In this document: in pieces, positions 1 to 12,697 of the stretch | Numbering within the stretch: the stretch's first letter is position 1 | Layout of the letters: the number at the start of each line of letters is the position of its first letter | Assembly: GCA_032622095.1 (NCBI GenBank) | Contig: CP136069.1 | Coordinates: 204,212,690 to 204,276,689 of the forward strand | Reading direction: 5' to 3' | DNA: 64,000 nt | Source: Siphonodentalium dalli | Lineage: Eukaryota > Mollusca > Scaphopoda > Gadilida > Siphonodentaliidae | Notes under the pieces: generated by a model | The model's database searches: none | What the model saw: the letters and a program-made list of their open reading frames with translations, nothing else | What the model was told of the DNA's origin: nothing | Translations under genes and position numbers: made by a program

Positions 1-6
1 TGTGAA

Positions 7-650
7 GATAATTCAGAAGAAACGAGTTGAAACTATAGGAGCCGTTGAGCCCCAGTGTCCATGGCCGCCGGTAACTGGTATCGCGCCATATATAATGAGA
101 TTAAAACGTCTCTAGAAAGAGGTAATTGTCGAATCTTTCTCATACCCCCCCCCCCCCCCCCCGAAGACATTACGAGCTCATCTAAAACTGTTTGCTCTAT
201 GGCCGCGCATGTTAACCTTTGTGGAATATTTAGTACCATGGGACTCAACAATCGCTGTTTATACCCCAACCAACCGGAAACGAGGACGGTTAAAATAGCA
301 TAGCAACGTTAACGAACGTGGGAATTTCCGGAATATTTAGATGTCAAAAGCGATCAGCGAAACGATGGTTCCGCAAAACTTATGAAATGGTACGAACACG
401 ATGAATATATTTGCCATATAAATCCGATGAACATTACGAAAGTAAATTACGTTAATTAGGTGGAACATATAACTAATAAGAAAGACTCTATAATTAATTT
501 AACCCTCTCATGCACGCTAAAATGATAATTCACGAAACAAAGTTGAAACCGGGGGAGTCGTTGCGCCCCAGTGGCCATGGACGTCGATATCTGAACCCAT
601 GCAAGACGTCCCTATAGAATAACATGGACAAACGTAGCTGTCGAATCTCC
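7..650 (+). repeat. Diverged direct repeat pair (7-140 and 524-650)
   Basis: Both stretches run through the same series of blocks: GATAATTCA, GTTGAAAC, CGTTG.GCCCCAGTG, CCATGG, AACGTC or GACGTC, and TGTCGAATCT. They are in the same orientation and separated by about 380 bp of unrelated sequence. The first copy is followed by an 18-C run at 145-162. The family is not recognised and neither copy has a convincing reading frame. Confidence 0.6.
145..162. repeat. Poly(C) run of 18
   Basis: An uninterrupted run of C lies inside the first copy of the dispersed repeat. It is likely to vary in length and to be error-prone in sequencing. Confidence 0.95.
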
Positions 651-1626
651 CCAGAAACAACGACAGACGGCAGTTATATATCAATTTCCATTCACGAAGC
701 AATTATATCAACTTTGAGACGAAGTCTGTTATTAAAATGTAATATTACTTCCATCAAGTAGAAACTTAGACAACAGTTACTGTTGTTAAATTGCTGAATT
801 TCGCGCGTTAGACTGGTCTTTGCCCCAATCGAACCTGGCCCTTTCTGCTACAACGGGTAATCAACAATCGATGTTTGAGAAATACAGCACACCAGCGAAC
901 CAAATGAACCGACCAACCCATTATAAACAATGTTCGTTAAATCCTATCCATATATACTCAACATTATCTTCTCAGTGTTTGACGATCAATCTGCTGACTG
1001 GATAGCAAATCGATCGTTCAGGGGTCTTTGATCCGATTGTGAAAATAAAGCCCATATCCACATCTGATCACCACCATATTAACACGTACTTATACCATCT
1101 TCTTGGCACGGTTCTGCGGTATAGTTCTCACGATCTACTTTTATTTCTATTTACGTTCGAGGCCCATGACGATATAAAGGGACTCGTGGTCTTGGAGGTG
1201 ACAACGTTCATGCACAATAACATAAAAAGTCGGTAACACAACTATCATCAATATAAACATAAAATTATATTCACTTCGTTCTTATGTTCATTGGACATAA
1301 CGCAGAAAGGGTCAGGTTACAACTTACAAACTTACTATACTAATCGACGGCTCCATGGTTCGATTGAGGCAAGGACCAGGCGCGATCTAATGCGCGAACT
1401 TCGGCAACAACATTTTCTGTCTAAGTTTCTACTTCATGGACGTAAAATACATTTTAATAACACATTTTTGTCTCAAAGTTGATATAATGTATCAGCGAAT
1501 GAAAACTGCTATATTATCTAGCTGTCGTCTGCCATTGACTCTCGTGACCGTTTATTTGCACGCACTCAAAGTCTCTTGTTGAATAGACTGGTTCCTGGTC
1601 CAACACTGCAACAATCTGAAAACGTA
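651..1626. other. Intergenic, nothing recognised
   Basis: AT-rich sequence with only short scattered open frames. I see no conserved protein motif, splice-bounded exon, RNA gene or repeat family. Confidence 0.5.
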
Positions 1627-2692
1627 GTTATGTCGACTCAACGACCGGAAACAATGTAAACTAGAAATGTCGGCAAACGATCGGAAACAATGTAAACTAG
1701 TTATGTCAGACGACCGGAAACAATGTAAACTAGTAATGTCGGATCAACTACCGGAAACAGTGTAAACTAATTATATCAGACGACCGGGAAAAATGTAAAC
1801 TGGTTATGTCGGATCAACTACCAGAAACAATGTAAACTAGTAATGTCGGATCAACTACTGGAAACAATGTAAACTATAGTTATGTCGGACGACCGGAAAC
1901 AATGTAAACTAGTAATGTCGGATCAACTACTGGAAACAATGTAAACTAGTTATGTCAGACGACCGAAAACAATGTAAACTAGTTATGTCGGACGACGGAA
2001 ACAATGTAAACCATATATTTAAGTCGACAAACGATCGGAAACAATGTAAACTATATATTTAAGTCGACAAACGACCAGAAACAATGTAAACTATTTATGT
2101 CGGCAAACGACCGTAAACAATGTAAACTAGTTATGTCGGCAAACGACCGGAAATAATGTAAACTAGTTATGTCGGACCAACGACCGGAAACAATGTAAAC
2201 TATTTATGTCGGGCGACCGGAAACAATGCAAACAAGTAATGTCGACTCAACGACCGGAACAATGTAAACTAGTTATGTCGGACGACTGGAAACAATGTAA
2301 ACTAATAATGTCGGATCAACTACTGGAAACAATGTACACTATTTATGACGGGCGACCGGAAAAAATGTAAACTAGTAATGTCGGATCAACTACTGGAAAC
2401 AATGTAAATTAGTAATGTCAGACGACCGGAAACAATGTAAACTAGTAATGTCGGGCGACCGGAAACAACGTAAACTAGTTATGTCGGATCAACTACTGGA
2501 AACAATGTAAATTAGTTATGTCGGCGAACGACCGGAAACAATATAAACTAGTTATGTCGGCGACCGGAAACAACGTAAATTAGTTATGTCAGACGACCGG
2601 AAACAATGTAAACTATTTATGTCGGGCGACCGGACACAATGTAAACTAGTTATGTCGGCGAACGATCGGAAACAATATAAACTAGTTATGTT
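1627..2692. repeat. Minisatellite, unit about 33 bp
   Basis: The array has roughly 30 imperfect head-to-tail copies. The core of each copy is CCGGAAACAATGTAAACTAG, followed by a variable linker such as TTATGTCGGACGA or TAATGTCGGATCAACTA. Linker length changes from copy to copy, so spacing drifts between about 30 and 38 bp. Stops occur in every frame, so this is not coding. Confidence 0.95.
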
Positions 2693-3023
2693 TTTGCTTT
2701 ATTGCAAAGGACGTCATTTGACTAACATAATTATATACAGTACTTTATATGAACAATACTCAAATACTCTCCAATACTGAAAATTGCATGTTAAATCATT
2801 GTTATGTAAACATTACTGTTACAGTAGAATTACCGATAACAGTCCACATTGTCCAATAATATACCAAAGTTTTATCAAAACTTGACGATAAACATTTGAA
2901 AAGGTTATGGCATCGAAAAATATTCTGAAAATCATATTCAGATTTAAATATTTGAACGTAATTAACACACGATTAGCAATGTTTGTTGACAAAACACTGC
3001 AACAGTTTTGTTTACATAACAAT

Positions 3024-5541
3024 GCTCACATTATATACAACACATTCCATGTTATATACCATGAATCACCAGATCACATTATATACAACACATTCCATGT
3101 TATATACCATGAATCACCAGATCACATTATATACAACACATTCCATGTTATATACCATGAATCACCAGAATCACATTATATACAACACATTCCATGTTAT
3201 ATACCATGAATCACCAGAATCACATTATATACAACACATTCCATGTTATATACCATGAATCACCAGAATCACATTATATACAACACATTCCATGTTATAT
3301 ACCATGAATCACCAGATCACATTATATACAACACATTCCATGTTATATACCCAGATCACATTATATACAACACATTCCATGTTATATACCCAGATCACAT
3401 TATATACAACACATTCCATGTTATATACCATGAATCACCAGATCACATTATATACAACACATTCCATGTTATATACCATGAATCACCAGAATCACATTAT
3501 ATACAACACATTCCATGTTATATACCATGAATCACCAGAATCACATTATATACAACACATTCCATGTTATATACCATGAATCACCAGAATCACATTATAT
3601 ACAACACATTCCATGTTATATACCATGAATCACCAGAATCACATTATATACAACACATTCCATGTTATATACCATGAATCACCAGAATCACATTATATAC
3701 AACACATTCCATGTTATATACCATGAATCACCAGAATCACATTATATACAACACATTCCATGTTATATACCATGAATCACCAGATCACATTATATACAAC
3801 ACATTCCATGTTATATACCCAGATCACATTATATACAACACATTCCATGTTATATACCCAGATCACATTATATACAACACATTCCATGTTATATACCATG
3901 AATCACCAGATCACATTATATACAACACATTCCATGTTATATACCATGAATCACCAGAATCACATTATATACAACACATTCCATGTTATATACCATGAAT
4001 CACCAGAATCACATTATATACAACACATTCCATGTTATATACCATGAATCACCAGAATCACATTATATACAACACATTCCATGTTATATACCATGAATCA
4101 CCAGAATCACATTATATACAACACATTCCATGTTATATACCATGAATCACCAGAATCACATTATATACAACACATTCCATGTTATATACCATGAATCACC
4201 AGATCACATTATATACAACACATTCCATGTTATATACCCAGATCACATTATATACAACACATTCCATGTTATACCCAGATCACATTATATACAACACATT
4301 CCATGTTATATACCATGAATCACCAGATCACATTATATACAGCACATTCCATGTTATATACCATGAATCACCAGATCACATTATATACAACACATTCCAT
4401 GTTATATACCCTGAATCACCAGATCACATTATATACAACACATTACATGTTATATACCCAGATCACATTATATACAACACATTCCATGTTATATACCATG
4501 AACCCCCAGATCACATTATATACAACACATTCCATGTTATATACCAGATCACATTATATACAACACATTCCATGTTATATACCCAGATCACATTATATAC
4601 AACACATTCCATGTTATATACCATGAACCCCCAGATCACATTATATACAACACATTCCATGTTATATACCAGATCACATTATATACAACACATTCCATGT
4701 TATATACCCAGATCACATTATATACAACACATTCCATGTTATATACCCAGATCACATTATATACAACACATTCCATGTTATATACCCAGATCACATTATA
4801 TACAACACATTCCATGTTATATACCCAGATCTCATTATATACAACACATTCCATGTTATATACCCAGATCACATTATATACAACACATTCCATGTTATAT
4901 ACCATGAATCACCAGATCACATTATATACAACACAGTCCATGTTATATACCCAGATCACATTATATACAACACATTCCATGTTATATACCATGAATCACC
5001 AGATCACATTATATACAACACATTCCATGTTATATACCATGAATCACCAGATCACATTATATACAACACATTCCATGTTATATACCCAGATCACATTATA
5101 TACAACACATTCCATGTTATATACCATGAATCACCAGATCACATTATATACAACACATTCCATGTTATATACCATGAATCACCAGATCACATTATATACA
5201 ACACATTCCATGTTATATACCAGATCACATTATATACAACACATTCCATGTTATATACCCAGATCACATTATATACAACACATTCCATGTTATATACCCA
5301 GATCACATTATATACAACACATTCCATGTTATATACCCAGATCACATTATATACAACACATTCCATGTTATATACCAGATCACATTATATACAACACATT
5401 CCATGTTATATACCAGATCACATTATATACAACACATTCCATGTTATATAGAATCACCAGATCACATTATATACAACACATTCCATGTTATATACAACAC
5501 ATTCCATGTTATATACAACACATTCCATGTTATATACCATT
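3024..5541. repeat. Minisatellite, 36-bp core with optional 12-bp spacer
   Basis: Some 60 copies share a core ending in ACACATTCCATGTTATATAC. Units come in a long form (core plus ATGAATCACCAG, about 48-49 bp) and a short form (core plus CAG, about 38-39 bp). The order of long and short forms repeats with a shift of 468 bp: the blocks starting at 3243 and 3711 are identical for nearly 300 bp, so part of the array was duplicated as a block. The last three units (5480-5541) shrink to about 21 bp. Long open frames run through it only because the unit lacks stops in some frames. Confidence 0.97.
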
Positions 5542-7123
5542 TGAAAGCTCCCAAAACATTGTATTATTAACTGATCCGGTCGAATAAACTGGGAACATGT
5601 TGTTTTTGTCGAGGTACTGAGGTGTGTCGTGTATTTAATTTTGATCCGGACTGTACTATAAAGTCTATTAACTCAATGGAAGGGGAATAACTCTATCTCT
5701 TAGTTTGAATTCTGATGAATTCTGGGTTGACAAGGGGGAGTCTTGAATCTCTATCACTTGGTGGACAGTCCTAGGTCACAGCTGCTTCGTATTCTGGTGG
5801 AATATATATTTTTTTGGTTCCTCTTCCAAATCGACCAAATGGTATATAATATGGAATAATGTTATCTGGACATTCGAAAATTAAGTGGGCCTTGAACAGA
5901 CTTTATATATGTTTTGCAATTTTACCCACTGCGAAGGCCACGTGTCCCTTTAATAAATATTTCATGTATATATCTGACAAGTATTCGGTCACACAATAGA
6001 TCCACCTTACACGAAGAACCAAGCATTTAAATCGTTTGCACTACAAATCATATATATCCGCCCTGTAATTTACATAGGACCTCGATCGGTTTTTACTTTT
6101 GCATAATAACCTATACTTGACCTCACAATAAAAATGGTACTTGATCGTTTTTGTAAACAGGATTGCAATCGAGTCAATACTAACGTTATAGAATGTATTT
6201 CTGAAGGTCTTTACATTAAATGCTAGCTCTGAGATATTCTCTATTCGATCACGCTAAACAAACAGCCACGGGCATGCGAATATCACAAAAGGATACATTC
6301 TATTTGCCTTTTTACACTCCTCCAATCTGTCTGCCATTTCGTTTCGGTTCAATACTAGTCTTGTTCTCAGTGACGTATTCTTCTTCTCAATGTTGTGGTT
6401 TCTTTGTGTGCAAACATTCATTAGAATTGCTTCCAAAGCAAGCTGGTCTTTGAAGAACATTGCTTGTAGATTGGAAACTGTTGCACTTTTAAATCGTGCC
6501 CCAAGGAAAGTGCTGTCAATAACCGAGCTCTATGCAGATTTCAGTCCCCGATGCAGGACTTACAGCTGCCCGCTCCTACGCGTAATGTGAAGAAATGTCA
6601 CATTTATTTATTTGAGATTTCTGTAGGTTACAATACATTCTTCATTGTTCTGAAAAACTGAACTGTCCATATGAATTTGAAAATTGTCTAGATCAAGCCA
6701 GAATGAATTTTAACTGACAAAACACTTCAATAAAACTGGTAGATTTAATTAAGAAAATACACATGCCAGCAGCGTTCAAACATAGCGTAGCGAGGGGACT
6801 GAACTCAATTTTGAACCTTGGTCAATAACATCGATTACATATCCACGTATATTAAACCATAAACCATTATTATTTTTCGCCGGAACGCTCTCAAGTATTT
6901 AATATTTCTCACAGAACCAACATTAACATGCATCGGAATGACGTGTATTGGTGTAAACATATTTAAAAAAAAAATCATATATAGTGATAAGTATTATTGT
7001 GCACTCCAAAATCCGGGTTCCTTGTCCAACCAAATTGTGTTCTATGTCTTGTCTGTAGGTAGAACCGATTTAGAACCTTCTGGACTGTTTTTTCGTTTGA
7101 AATAACCATAATGTAGAACGGAA
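5542..7123. other. Intergenic, nothing recognised
   Basis: AT-rich sequence without a supported exon, repeat array or RNA gene. Short open frames near 6220-6590 overlap on both strands and show no motif. Confidence 0.5.
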
Positions 7124-7325
7124 TAGTTAGTTATGTTTGTTACATGATTCGATAGTAGTTAGTTATGTTTGCTACCTGATTTGATAATAGTTAGTTATGA
7201 TTACTACCTGATTTGGTAATAGTAAGTTATGTTTGCAACCTGATTTGGTAATAGCTTATATGCTTGCTACCTGATTTGATAATAGTTAGTTATGACTACT
7301 AACTGATTTGGTAATAGTTATGTTA
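7124..7325. repeat. Tandem repeat, about 32-36 bp, roughly six copies
   Basis: Degenerate head-to-tail copies carry the blocks GTTAGTTATGTTTGCTACC and TGATTTGGTAATA. AT-rich, with no coding potential. Confidence 0.9.
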
Positions 7326-7894
7326 CAACAAACTTATTTGGTTCCATATCGTGTTCCATAACAGTATTATATAGGTTTCAAACATAACTAAATTAATATG
7401 TATGGTTCCTTTCTAGTGTTGTCTATGCGGTAAAAATTTAAATCTTTTGTCTTACTTCAAGCAGGAAATAAACTTGTATCACTTTAATTAATTAATTGGC
7501 AAATAAGCCCTTTTTTAGTATTTGAATTACGCGAATTATACGTGTCTTTTGTCCGTTCCAGGCGGAACAAAAAATAGTTTCTTAAAATTAACCCGAAACC
7601 ATGGATACATTTCTCCAAAGTCGCCCAAATAATAGCCAGATTCAGCCACACATACATGTAACTTGTAACGTGTATTACTATATTGTATTGCCATGGAGAT
7701 GCACATGGTTGGAACAGTCAGATGAAATTACGGCGCCAAACCTTTACATTGATGGATATCGGCCAACGTCTAGCGAAATATCTAAATAATAGTCAGGTGG
7801 CGAGAACAAGCGGCCGCAATGCGACCAGCGATACTCTTAAAGAAATATTATGTACTTATTCGGGTGCGTGAAACTAATAAATTATTATTCATGC
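7326..7894. other. Intergenic, nothing recognised
   Basis: Two short overlapping plus-strand frames (7601-7871) lack motifs and splice borders. No other structure seen. Confidence 0.45.
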
Positions 7895-8120
7895 ACTATG
7901 CCAACTGGATGAATATATCATTCTAGTAACAAAAGCCGAAAATTCAAACAAATCTACCTTAGAACTCCATAGAAAACATCGTATGAACTATACGCGCACA
8001 ATTGTAAATATTTACTCTCGATTCGGGACGCAACTATCTGCGATTAGCTAACGAAAACGAGTTCGCCATCGAGAGTCACTATGTGTTTAATTAATATATA
8101 TAAGAATGAATGTGTTTGTT
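7895..8120 (+). repeat. Dispersed repeat, copy 1 (inverted partner at 38290-38512)
   Basis: The sequence matches the reverse complement of 38290-38512 over about 220 bp. Shared landmarks include CTCGATTCGGGACGCAAC, TGTAAATATTTAC, ACTCCATAGAAA and TTTAATTAATATAT. No inverted termini or coding frame were found, so the class of element is unknown. Confidence 0.75.
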
Positions 8121-8143
8121 GTCAATTTGGATATAATATTGTA

Positions 8144-8172
8144 AGTAATTGTTACAATTTGTAACAATTACT
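8144..8172. repeat. Perfect short palindrome
   Basis: AGTAATTGTTACAA is followed after one base by its reverse complement TTGTAACAATTACT. It could form a cruciform or be a dyad binding site; nothing else indicates a role. Confidence 0.85.
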
Positions 8173-8817
8173 ACTTTGAGCTAGATTGTTCTCCATTTCT
8201 ATTTTATCACCCTACCAGATTGTTTCACATCACTTTAATTTGCTTCAATCAAGTTTCGTTTGCTACATGGCACGTTGTACACAGAACTTCTAAACGCCTT
8301 TTTAGTCTAGGCGGGTAGGAGAAATTATTACGTGGGTCGGTGACCTCAGTTGGCAATGGCAACACACGTTACAAGTTGCACGTACTTGTGTCTGAACCTG
8401 CATAGCTAATATCAACAAAATACATTATACACAGCATATATCAAGTCACGACCAATTGGATATTACCATCCCACTGATATAAAAGATATATGGTATGTTG
8501 ACATAAAACTACTTTATATAATAGTTTTATCTGGGATTACATAGTCATAAACAAGTTGAACAAATATAGCGGTATAGAAATATGTAAAGAGTTAGTAAAA
8601 TCGAATGAGAATAACATGACATTGAGTGAGATATGATTTCATGACTTGGATTGTCAATATTGGATGATGGGGACTTCAAAGATTCAAAGAGTCCGATGAT
8701 ACAATATACTATATAGAGGCACGGAAGCCATGATGCTGGGATGTATAGTCCTCTCTCAGAATCGATCAATCTACTACATGGCAACAAGTAACACGGACCA
8801 TAGCACCACAGACTTTA
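8173..8817. other. Intergenic, nothing recognised
   Basis: AT-rich. One 80-codon minus-strand frame (8545-8787) has no supporting motif or context. Confidence 0.45.
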
Positions 8818-10292
8818 TCCTTTCTATACTAAAGCATCATTGATGAGTAATTATCCCATAGGAAATGTTCAGATAATAAGGTTAACCCTTTCTATACTAA
8901 AGCATCATTGATGAGTAGCTACCACATATGAAATGTTCAGATAATAAATTTAACCCTTTCTATACTAAAGCATCTTTGGTGAGTAGTTATCCCTTAGGAC
9001 ATGTTCAGATAATAAGTTTAACCCTTTCTTTACTAAAGCATCATTGATGAGTAGTTATCCCATAGGAAATTTTCAGATAATAAGGTTAACCATTTCTATA
9101 CTAAAGCATCATTGATGAGTAGTTAACCCTTAGGAAATCTTCAGATAATAAATTTAACCCTTTCTATTCTAAAGCATCATTGATGAGTAGTTATCCCTTA
9201 GGACATGTTCAGATAATAAGTTAACCCTTTCTTTACTAAAGCATCATTGATGAGTAGTTATCCCATAGGAAATGTTCAGAAAATAAATTTAACTCTTTCT
9301 ATAATAAGCATCATTGATGAGGAGTTATCCCATAGGAAATGTTCAGATAATAAGTTTAACCCTGTCTATACTAAAGCATCATTTATGAGTAGTTATTCCA
9401 TAAGAAATGTTCAGATAATAGGTTTAACCCTCTCCATACTAAAGCATCATTGATGAGTAGTTATCCCATGGGAAATGTTTAGATAATAAGTTTAACCCTT
9501 TCTATACTAACGCATCATTGATTAGTAGTTACCCTTAAGAAATGTTCAGATAATAAGTTTAACTCTTTCTATACTAAAGCATCGTTGATGAGTAGTTATC
9601 CCATGGGAAATGTTTAGATAATAAGTTTAACACTTTCTATACTAACGCATCATTGACGAGTAGTTACCATTAAGAAATGTTCAGATCATAAGTTTAACCC
9701 TTTCTATACTAAAGCATCGTTGATGAGTAGTTATCCCACAGGAAATGTTCAGATAATAAGTTTAACCCTTTCTATACTGGTCTAAAGCGTCATTGGTGAG
9801 GAGTTATCCCATAGGAAATGTTCAGTTAATAAGTTTAACCCTTTCTATACTAAATCATCGTTGACGAATAGTTATCACATATGTGATGTTGAGATAATAA
9901 GGTTAACCCTTTATATACTAGTCTAAAGAGTCATTGATGAGTAGTTATCCCATAGGAAATGTTAATCTGTGATGAGTAGTTATCCCATATGAAATGTTCA
10001 TCGTTGATGAATAGTTATCCCATAGGAAATGTTCATCATTGATGAGTAGTTATCCCATAGGAAATGTTCATCATTGGTGAGTAGTTATCCCATAGGAAGT
10101 GTTCACCATTGATGAGTAGTTATCCCATAGGAAATGTTCATCATTGGTGAGTAGTTATCCCATAGGAAATATTCATCATTGATGAATAGTTATCCCATGT
10201 TCAGGAAATGTTCAGATAATAAGTTTAACCCTTTCTTTACTAAAGACTCATTGATGAGTAGTTATCCCATAGGAAATGTTCAGATAATAATA
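8818..10292. repeat. Minisatellite, 67-68 bp unit, with a shorter-unit tail
   Basis: About 16 copies of a 67-68 bp unit contain CTTTCTATACTAAAGCATCA, TTGATGAGTAGTTATCCCAT and AGGAAATGTTCAGATAATAA. From about 9960 to 10200 the unit contracts to about 37 bp (TGATGAGTAGTTATCCCATA plus GGAAATGTTCATCA), then the long form returns. This indicates repeated internal deletion or recombination. Confidence 0.96.
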
Positions 10293-10345
10293 TTAACAAA
10301 CGGCCTTATAAATGGTCGTTTGTTGAACTTATTATCTAAACATTT
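10274..10345. repeat. Inverted repeat closing the 8.8-10.3 kb minisatellite
   Basis: The last array sequence, AAATGTTCAGATAATAA through ACAAACGGCC, is followed after 8 bases by its inverted copy GGTCGTTTGTT through TTATTATCTAAACATTT. Arms are about 32 bp with a few mismatches. Part of the inverted arm is the minisatellite unit itself, so the array ends in a fold-back. Confidence 0.88.
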
Positions 10346-10728
10346 CACTTAATAAATGGGGCTCCTTCTGATTAACTGTTATTTATATCTTGTCTGCTTA
10401 TATTACCTGCACATCCCCGCAAATCAATACTTGACCATTATAGAAAGGGTTAAAATGGGTATACTGTACACTAAATCTGATCATTTATGGAACCATCTCC
10501 TTTTATACTCAATAGAATATATACACCAAATGAATTAATTTGAGCCATGGATTAGTGAAAAATACACCCATGAGTTGTGGTGTGTGTGACTAAAACCCGC
10601 CCGGAATCGCCCGATGTCTCTATGAAATAATCACTGGTCTGATGCCGACTTGTATAGTTGTAGTTATAGTTATAATCAATGCATTGCATCAAGTTACACG
10701 AACGCAAAGCACCATATACTTAACGTAA
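10346..10728. other. Intergenic, nothing recognised
   Basis: AT-rich with no supported features. Confidence 0.45.
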
Positions 10729-10852
10729 AAGCCATGATAGTGCTCTGAGCTGTGGTGTCCCGCGGGCATAAAGGGTTTAAAGCCATGAGAGTGCCCTGAG
10801 CTGTGGTGTCCCGCGGGCATAAAGGGTTTAAAGTGATCTGGGCTGTGGTGTG
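10729..10852. repeat. Tandem repeat, 51 bp, about 2.5 copies
   Basis: Copies share AAAGCCATGA, GAGCTGTGGTGTCCCGCGGG and CATAAAGGGTTTAAA. The array abuts the left end of the piggyBac-like MITE at 10854. Its AAAGGGTTTAA resembles that element's terminal AAAGGGTTAA, so it may derive from related termini. Confidence 0.85.
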
Positions 10853-10853
10853 G

Positions 10854-11252
10854 TAACCCTTTACCCAACAGAACGGCCCTGTGCCAATGCATTCTCTTAT
10901 ATATGCGAGTCGACCATAGGTCGCCTCGCATATATAAGAGAATGCATTGGCTTAACACATTAAAAATTATAAAATTGTTAAAGAATGTAAGAAAAAATGG
11001 TAAAAAGTGTTAAAAAAAGATTTTTTTTAGGCCAATGCATTCTCTTATATATGCGAGGCGACCTATGGTCGACTCGCATATATAAGAGAATGCATTGGCA
11101 CAGGGCATAACTGTAACTATCACAATGTGGTCAAGGAGCCGGTTCCAATGATATCCATATTTGTATGGTTCTATTGAGACAGACCGAAGATATTTTAGGC
11201 TGTTGAAGCTTTATTTGGCCGGTTTTGGCCGGTTTCTTGGGTAAAGGGTTAA
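10854..11252 (+). mobile_element. piggyBac-like MITE, copy 1
   Basis: The ends are TAACCCTTTACCCAA and TTGGGTAAAGGGTTAA. A TTAA target next to CCC-starting inverted termini is the signature of the piggyBac superfamily; the left TTAA has lost one base here. The interior has no transposase. It holds two 69-bp near-perfect palindromes (10883-10951 and 11031-11099) that are inverted relative to each other, then an end region containing GGCCGGTTTTGGCCGGTTT. A second copy in opposite orientation lies at 13736-14123. It would need a transposase in trans. Confidence 0.8.
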
Positions 11253-11298
11253 ATATGTATTGACTAGTCAGGTTTCCAGGCAATACATACACTCTTAT

Positions 11299-11786
11299 GC
11301 ATGTGTGTATAAATTCTACACAATATGTGTTACATATTATCTTAAACATAATTGTGTAGAAATGACACATGACATATATTGTGTCGGTGGAATATCCTCA
11401 ACGTTGACTGAGTGAATATGTGAGTGTATCATAGTTATTAGATGAGATGTGTTTAATGTAGATACAAAACTCATAAAGGCCACCACAGAACGAAAATATT
11501 GGCAGCAGCTTTAAAATGTGTTATACACTGTGTTTGTGTCAAAACTTAACAGCACATAATTGTGTAGCACAAGGTTTTAAAGCTGCTGCCAGATTTTAAT
11601 ATGCTAGCTTTTACGAGGGTTGTGTCTCAAATAGAACATATCTCATCTACTAATTATAATATACTCACATATTCACTCATATTAAACGTTGAGAAAATTC
11701 CCCCGACACATATGCCGTGTGTAATTTCTACACAATTTTGTTTAAGATAAAGTGTAATCATATTGTGTAGAATTTGTACACATTTG
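11299..11786. mobile_element. Long inverted repeat (fold-back element)
   Basis: A left arm of about 220 bp (11299-11518) pairs with a right arm (11572-11786) around a loop of about 50 bp. Matching landmarks, read with one arm reverse-complemented, are AAATTCTACACAATATG, ATCTTAAACA, AATTGTGTAGAAAT, GTGAATATGTGAGT, TAGATGAGAT and GGCAGCAGCTTTAAAA. The arms have diverged noticeably, so it is old. No transposase is present and the superfamily is unknown. Confidence 0.85.
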
Positions 11787-12178
11787 TTCTGAGACCCTAT
11801 GGTGCTGTTTATTCAGATTCAATTGTATTAAATAACATGCAGTATGAAACGAGAATTGCTACACAAAATAAAAACTAATTTCATTCCGTTTCGATGTTTT
11901 AGAAGGACACCCAACTATTATTTTTTTTCCCCACAACAAAATCATATTCTTTGGACATTATAGGTCCAGTTTATATTATCATCTTTTGTGTTCAACATGT
12001 TTCCAACTCAACAGAACAAAGCAGAGCACGATGATAAATTAGATTATTTATGTTGTTGCTTTCGTAACTGGAGGTCTGGATCCCTGAATAGACTTTAATG
12101 TTCACCATGCAATGTCGAAACGTAGCCCGTCTATACGGTCAGAAATGTATGTTATATCATATTATAGAGTTCGGGCCA
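11787..12178. other. Intergenic, nothing recognised
   Basis: AT-rich and featureless apart from homopolymer tracts. Confidence 0.45.
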
Positions 12179-12296
12179 GGAACCTAACTATCACCAATCA
12201 AGTCTCTAACCCAAACCGGAACCTAACTATCACCAATCAAGTCTCTAACCCAAACCGGAACCTAAATATCACCAATCAAGTCTCTAACCCAAAGCG
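12179..12296. repeat. Tandem repeat, 39 bp, three copies
   Basis: Three nearly identical units contain GGAACCTAACTATCACCAAT and CAAGTCTCTAACCCAAAC. Because 39 is a multiple of three, a short open frame repeats TNQVSNPNRNL, but there is no sign of a gene around it. Confidence 0.95.
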
Positions 12297-12574
12297 GTTC
12301 TGATTTTAAATGTGTTTAAAACGTATCTAAACGTGTATCTGATTGGGGTAGTAGACTAGTAAATGAGCTGTGGAAATTCGCAATGTACATTTAAAAATCA
12401 GTAATCGTTAACTCATAGCTCTATTAAAGCTTTCCTCGTCTCACCACAAGCAAGTATTCATAAGTACATTGTAAGCAGACATTTGCTCTCTCAAGACAAC
12501 TGCTTTGTATCCATTATGTTATCCGTCCTAAAAACTGCCTTATTATCATTTCTTATAATATCATATAATAATAT

Positions 12575-12697
12575 TGTGCATGTTATTTTTGAATTTGCAT
12601 TCATCTGTGTGTAATTTGATTACGCACTACGTCTACATGTTACCCCTCGGGGTCCTTTATGGTAATAAATTATATTCTATTCTATTCTATTCTATTT
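12575..12697 (+). mobile_element. 3' end of a non-LTR retrotransposon
   Basis: The block CCCCTCGGGGTCCTTTATGG, then TAATAAATTATA, then a (TTCTA)n microsatellite is the usual form of a LINE 3' terminus: a polyadenylation-like signal followed by a simple repeat tail. No coding part remains upstream. Confidence 0.6.

Noticed and set aside
1627-2692. Regular direct repeats resembling a CRISPR array
   Set aside because: The repeat core is followed by similar, not unique, spacers, the DNA is eukaryotic and no cas genes are present; it is a minisatellite.
4179-5587. Long open frames (242 and 296 codons) reading repeated ITLYTTHSMLYT or SHYIQHIPCYIP
   Set aside because: They run through the minisatellite in more than one frame and simply reflect a repeat unit without stops in those frames; there is no gene context.
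8818-10292. Second CRISPR-like array of repeats
   Set aside because: The whole 67-68 bp unit repeats, so there are no spacers; ordinary tandem repeat.
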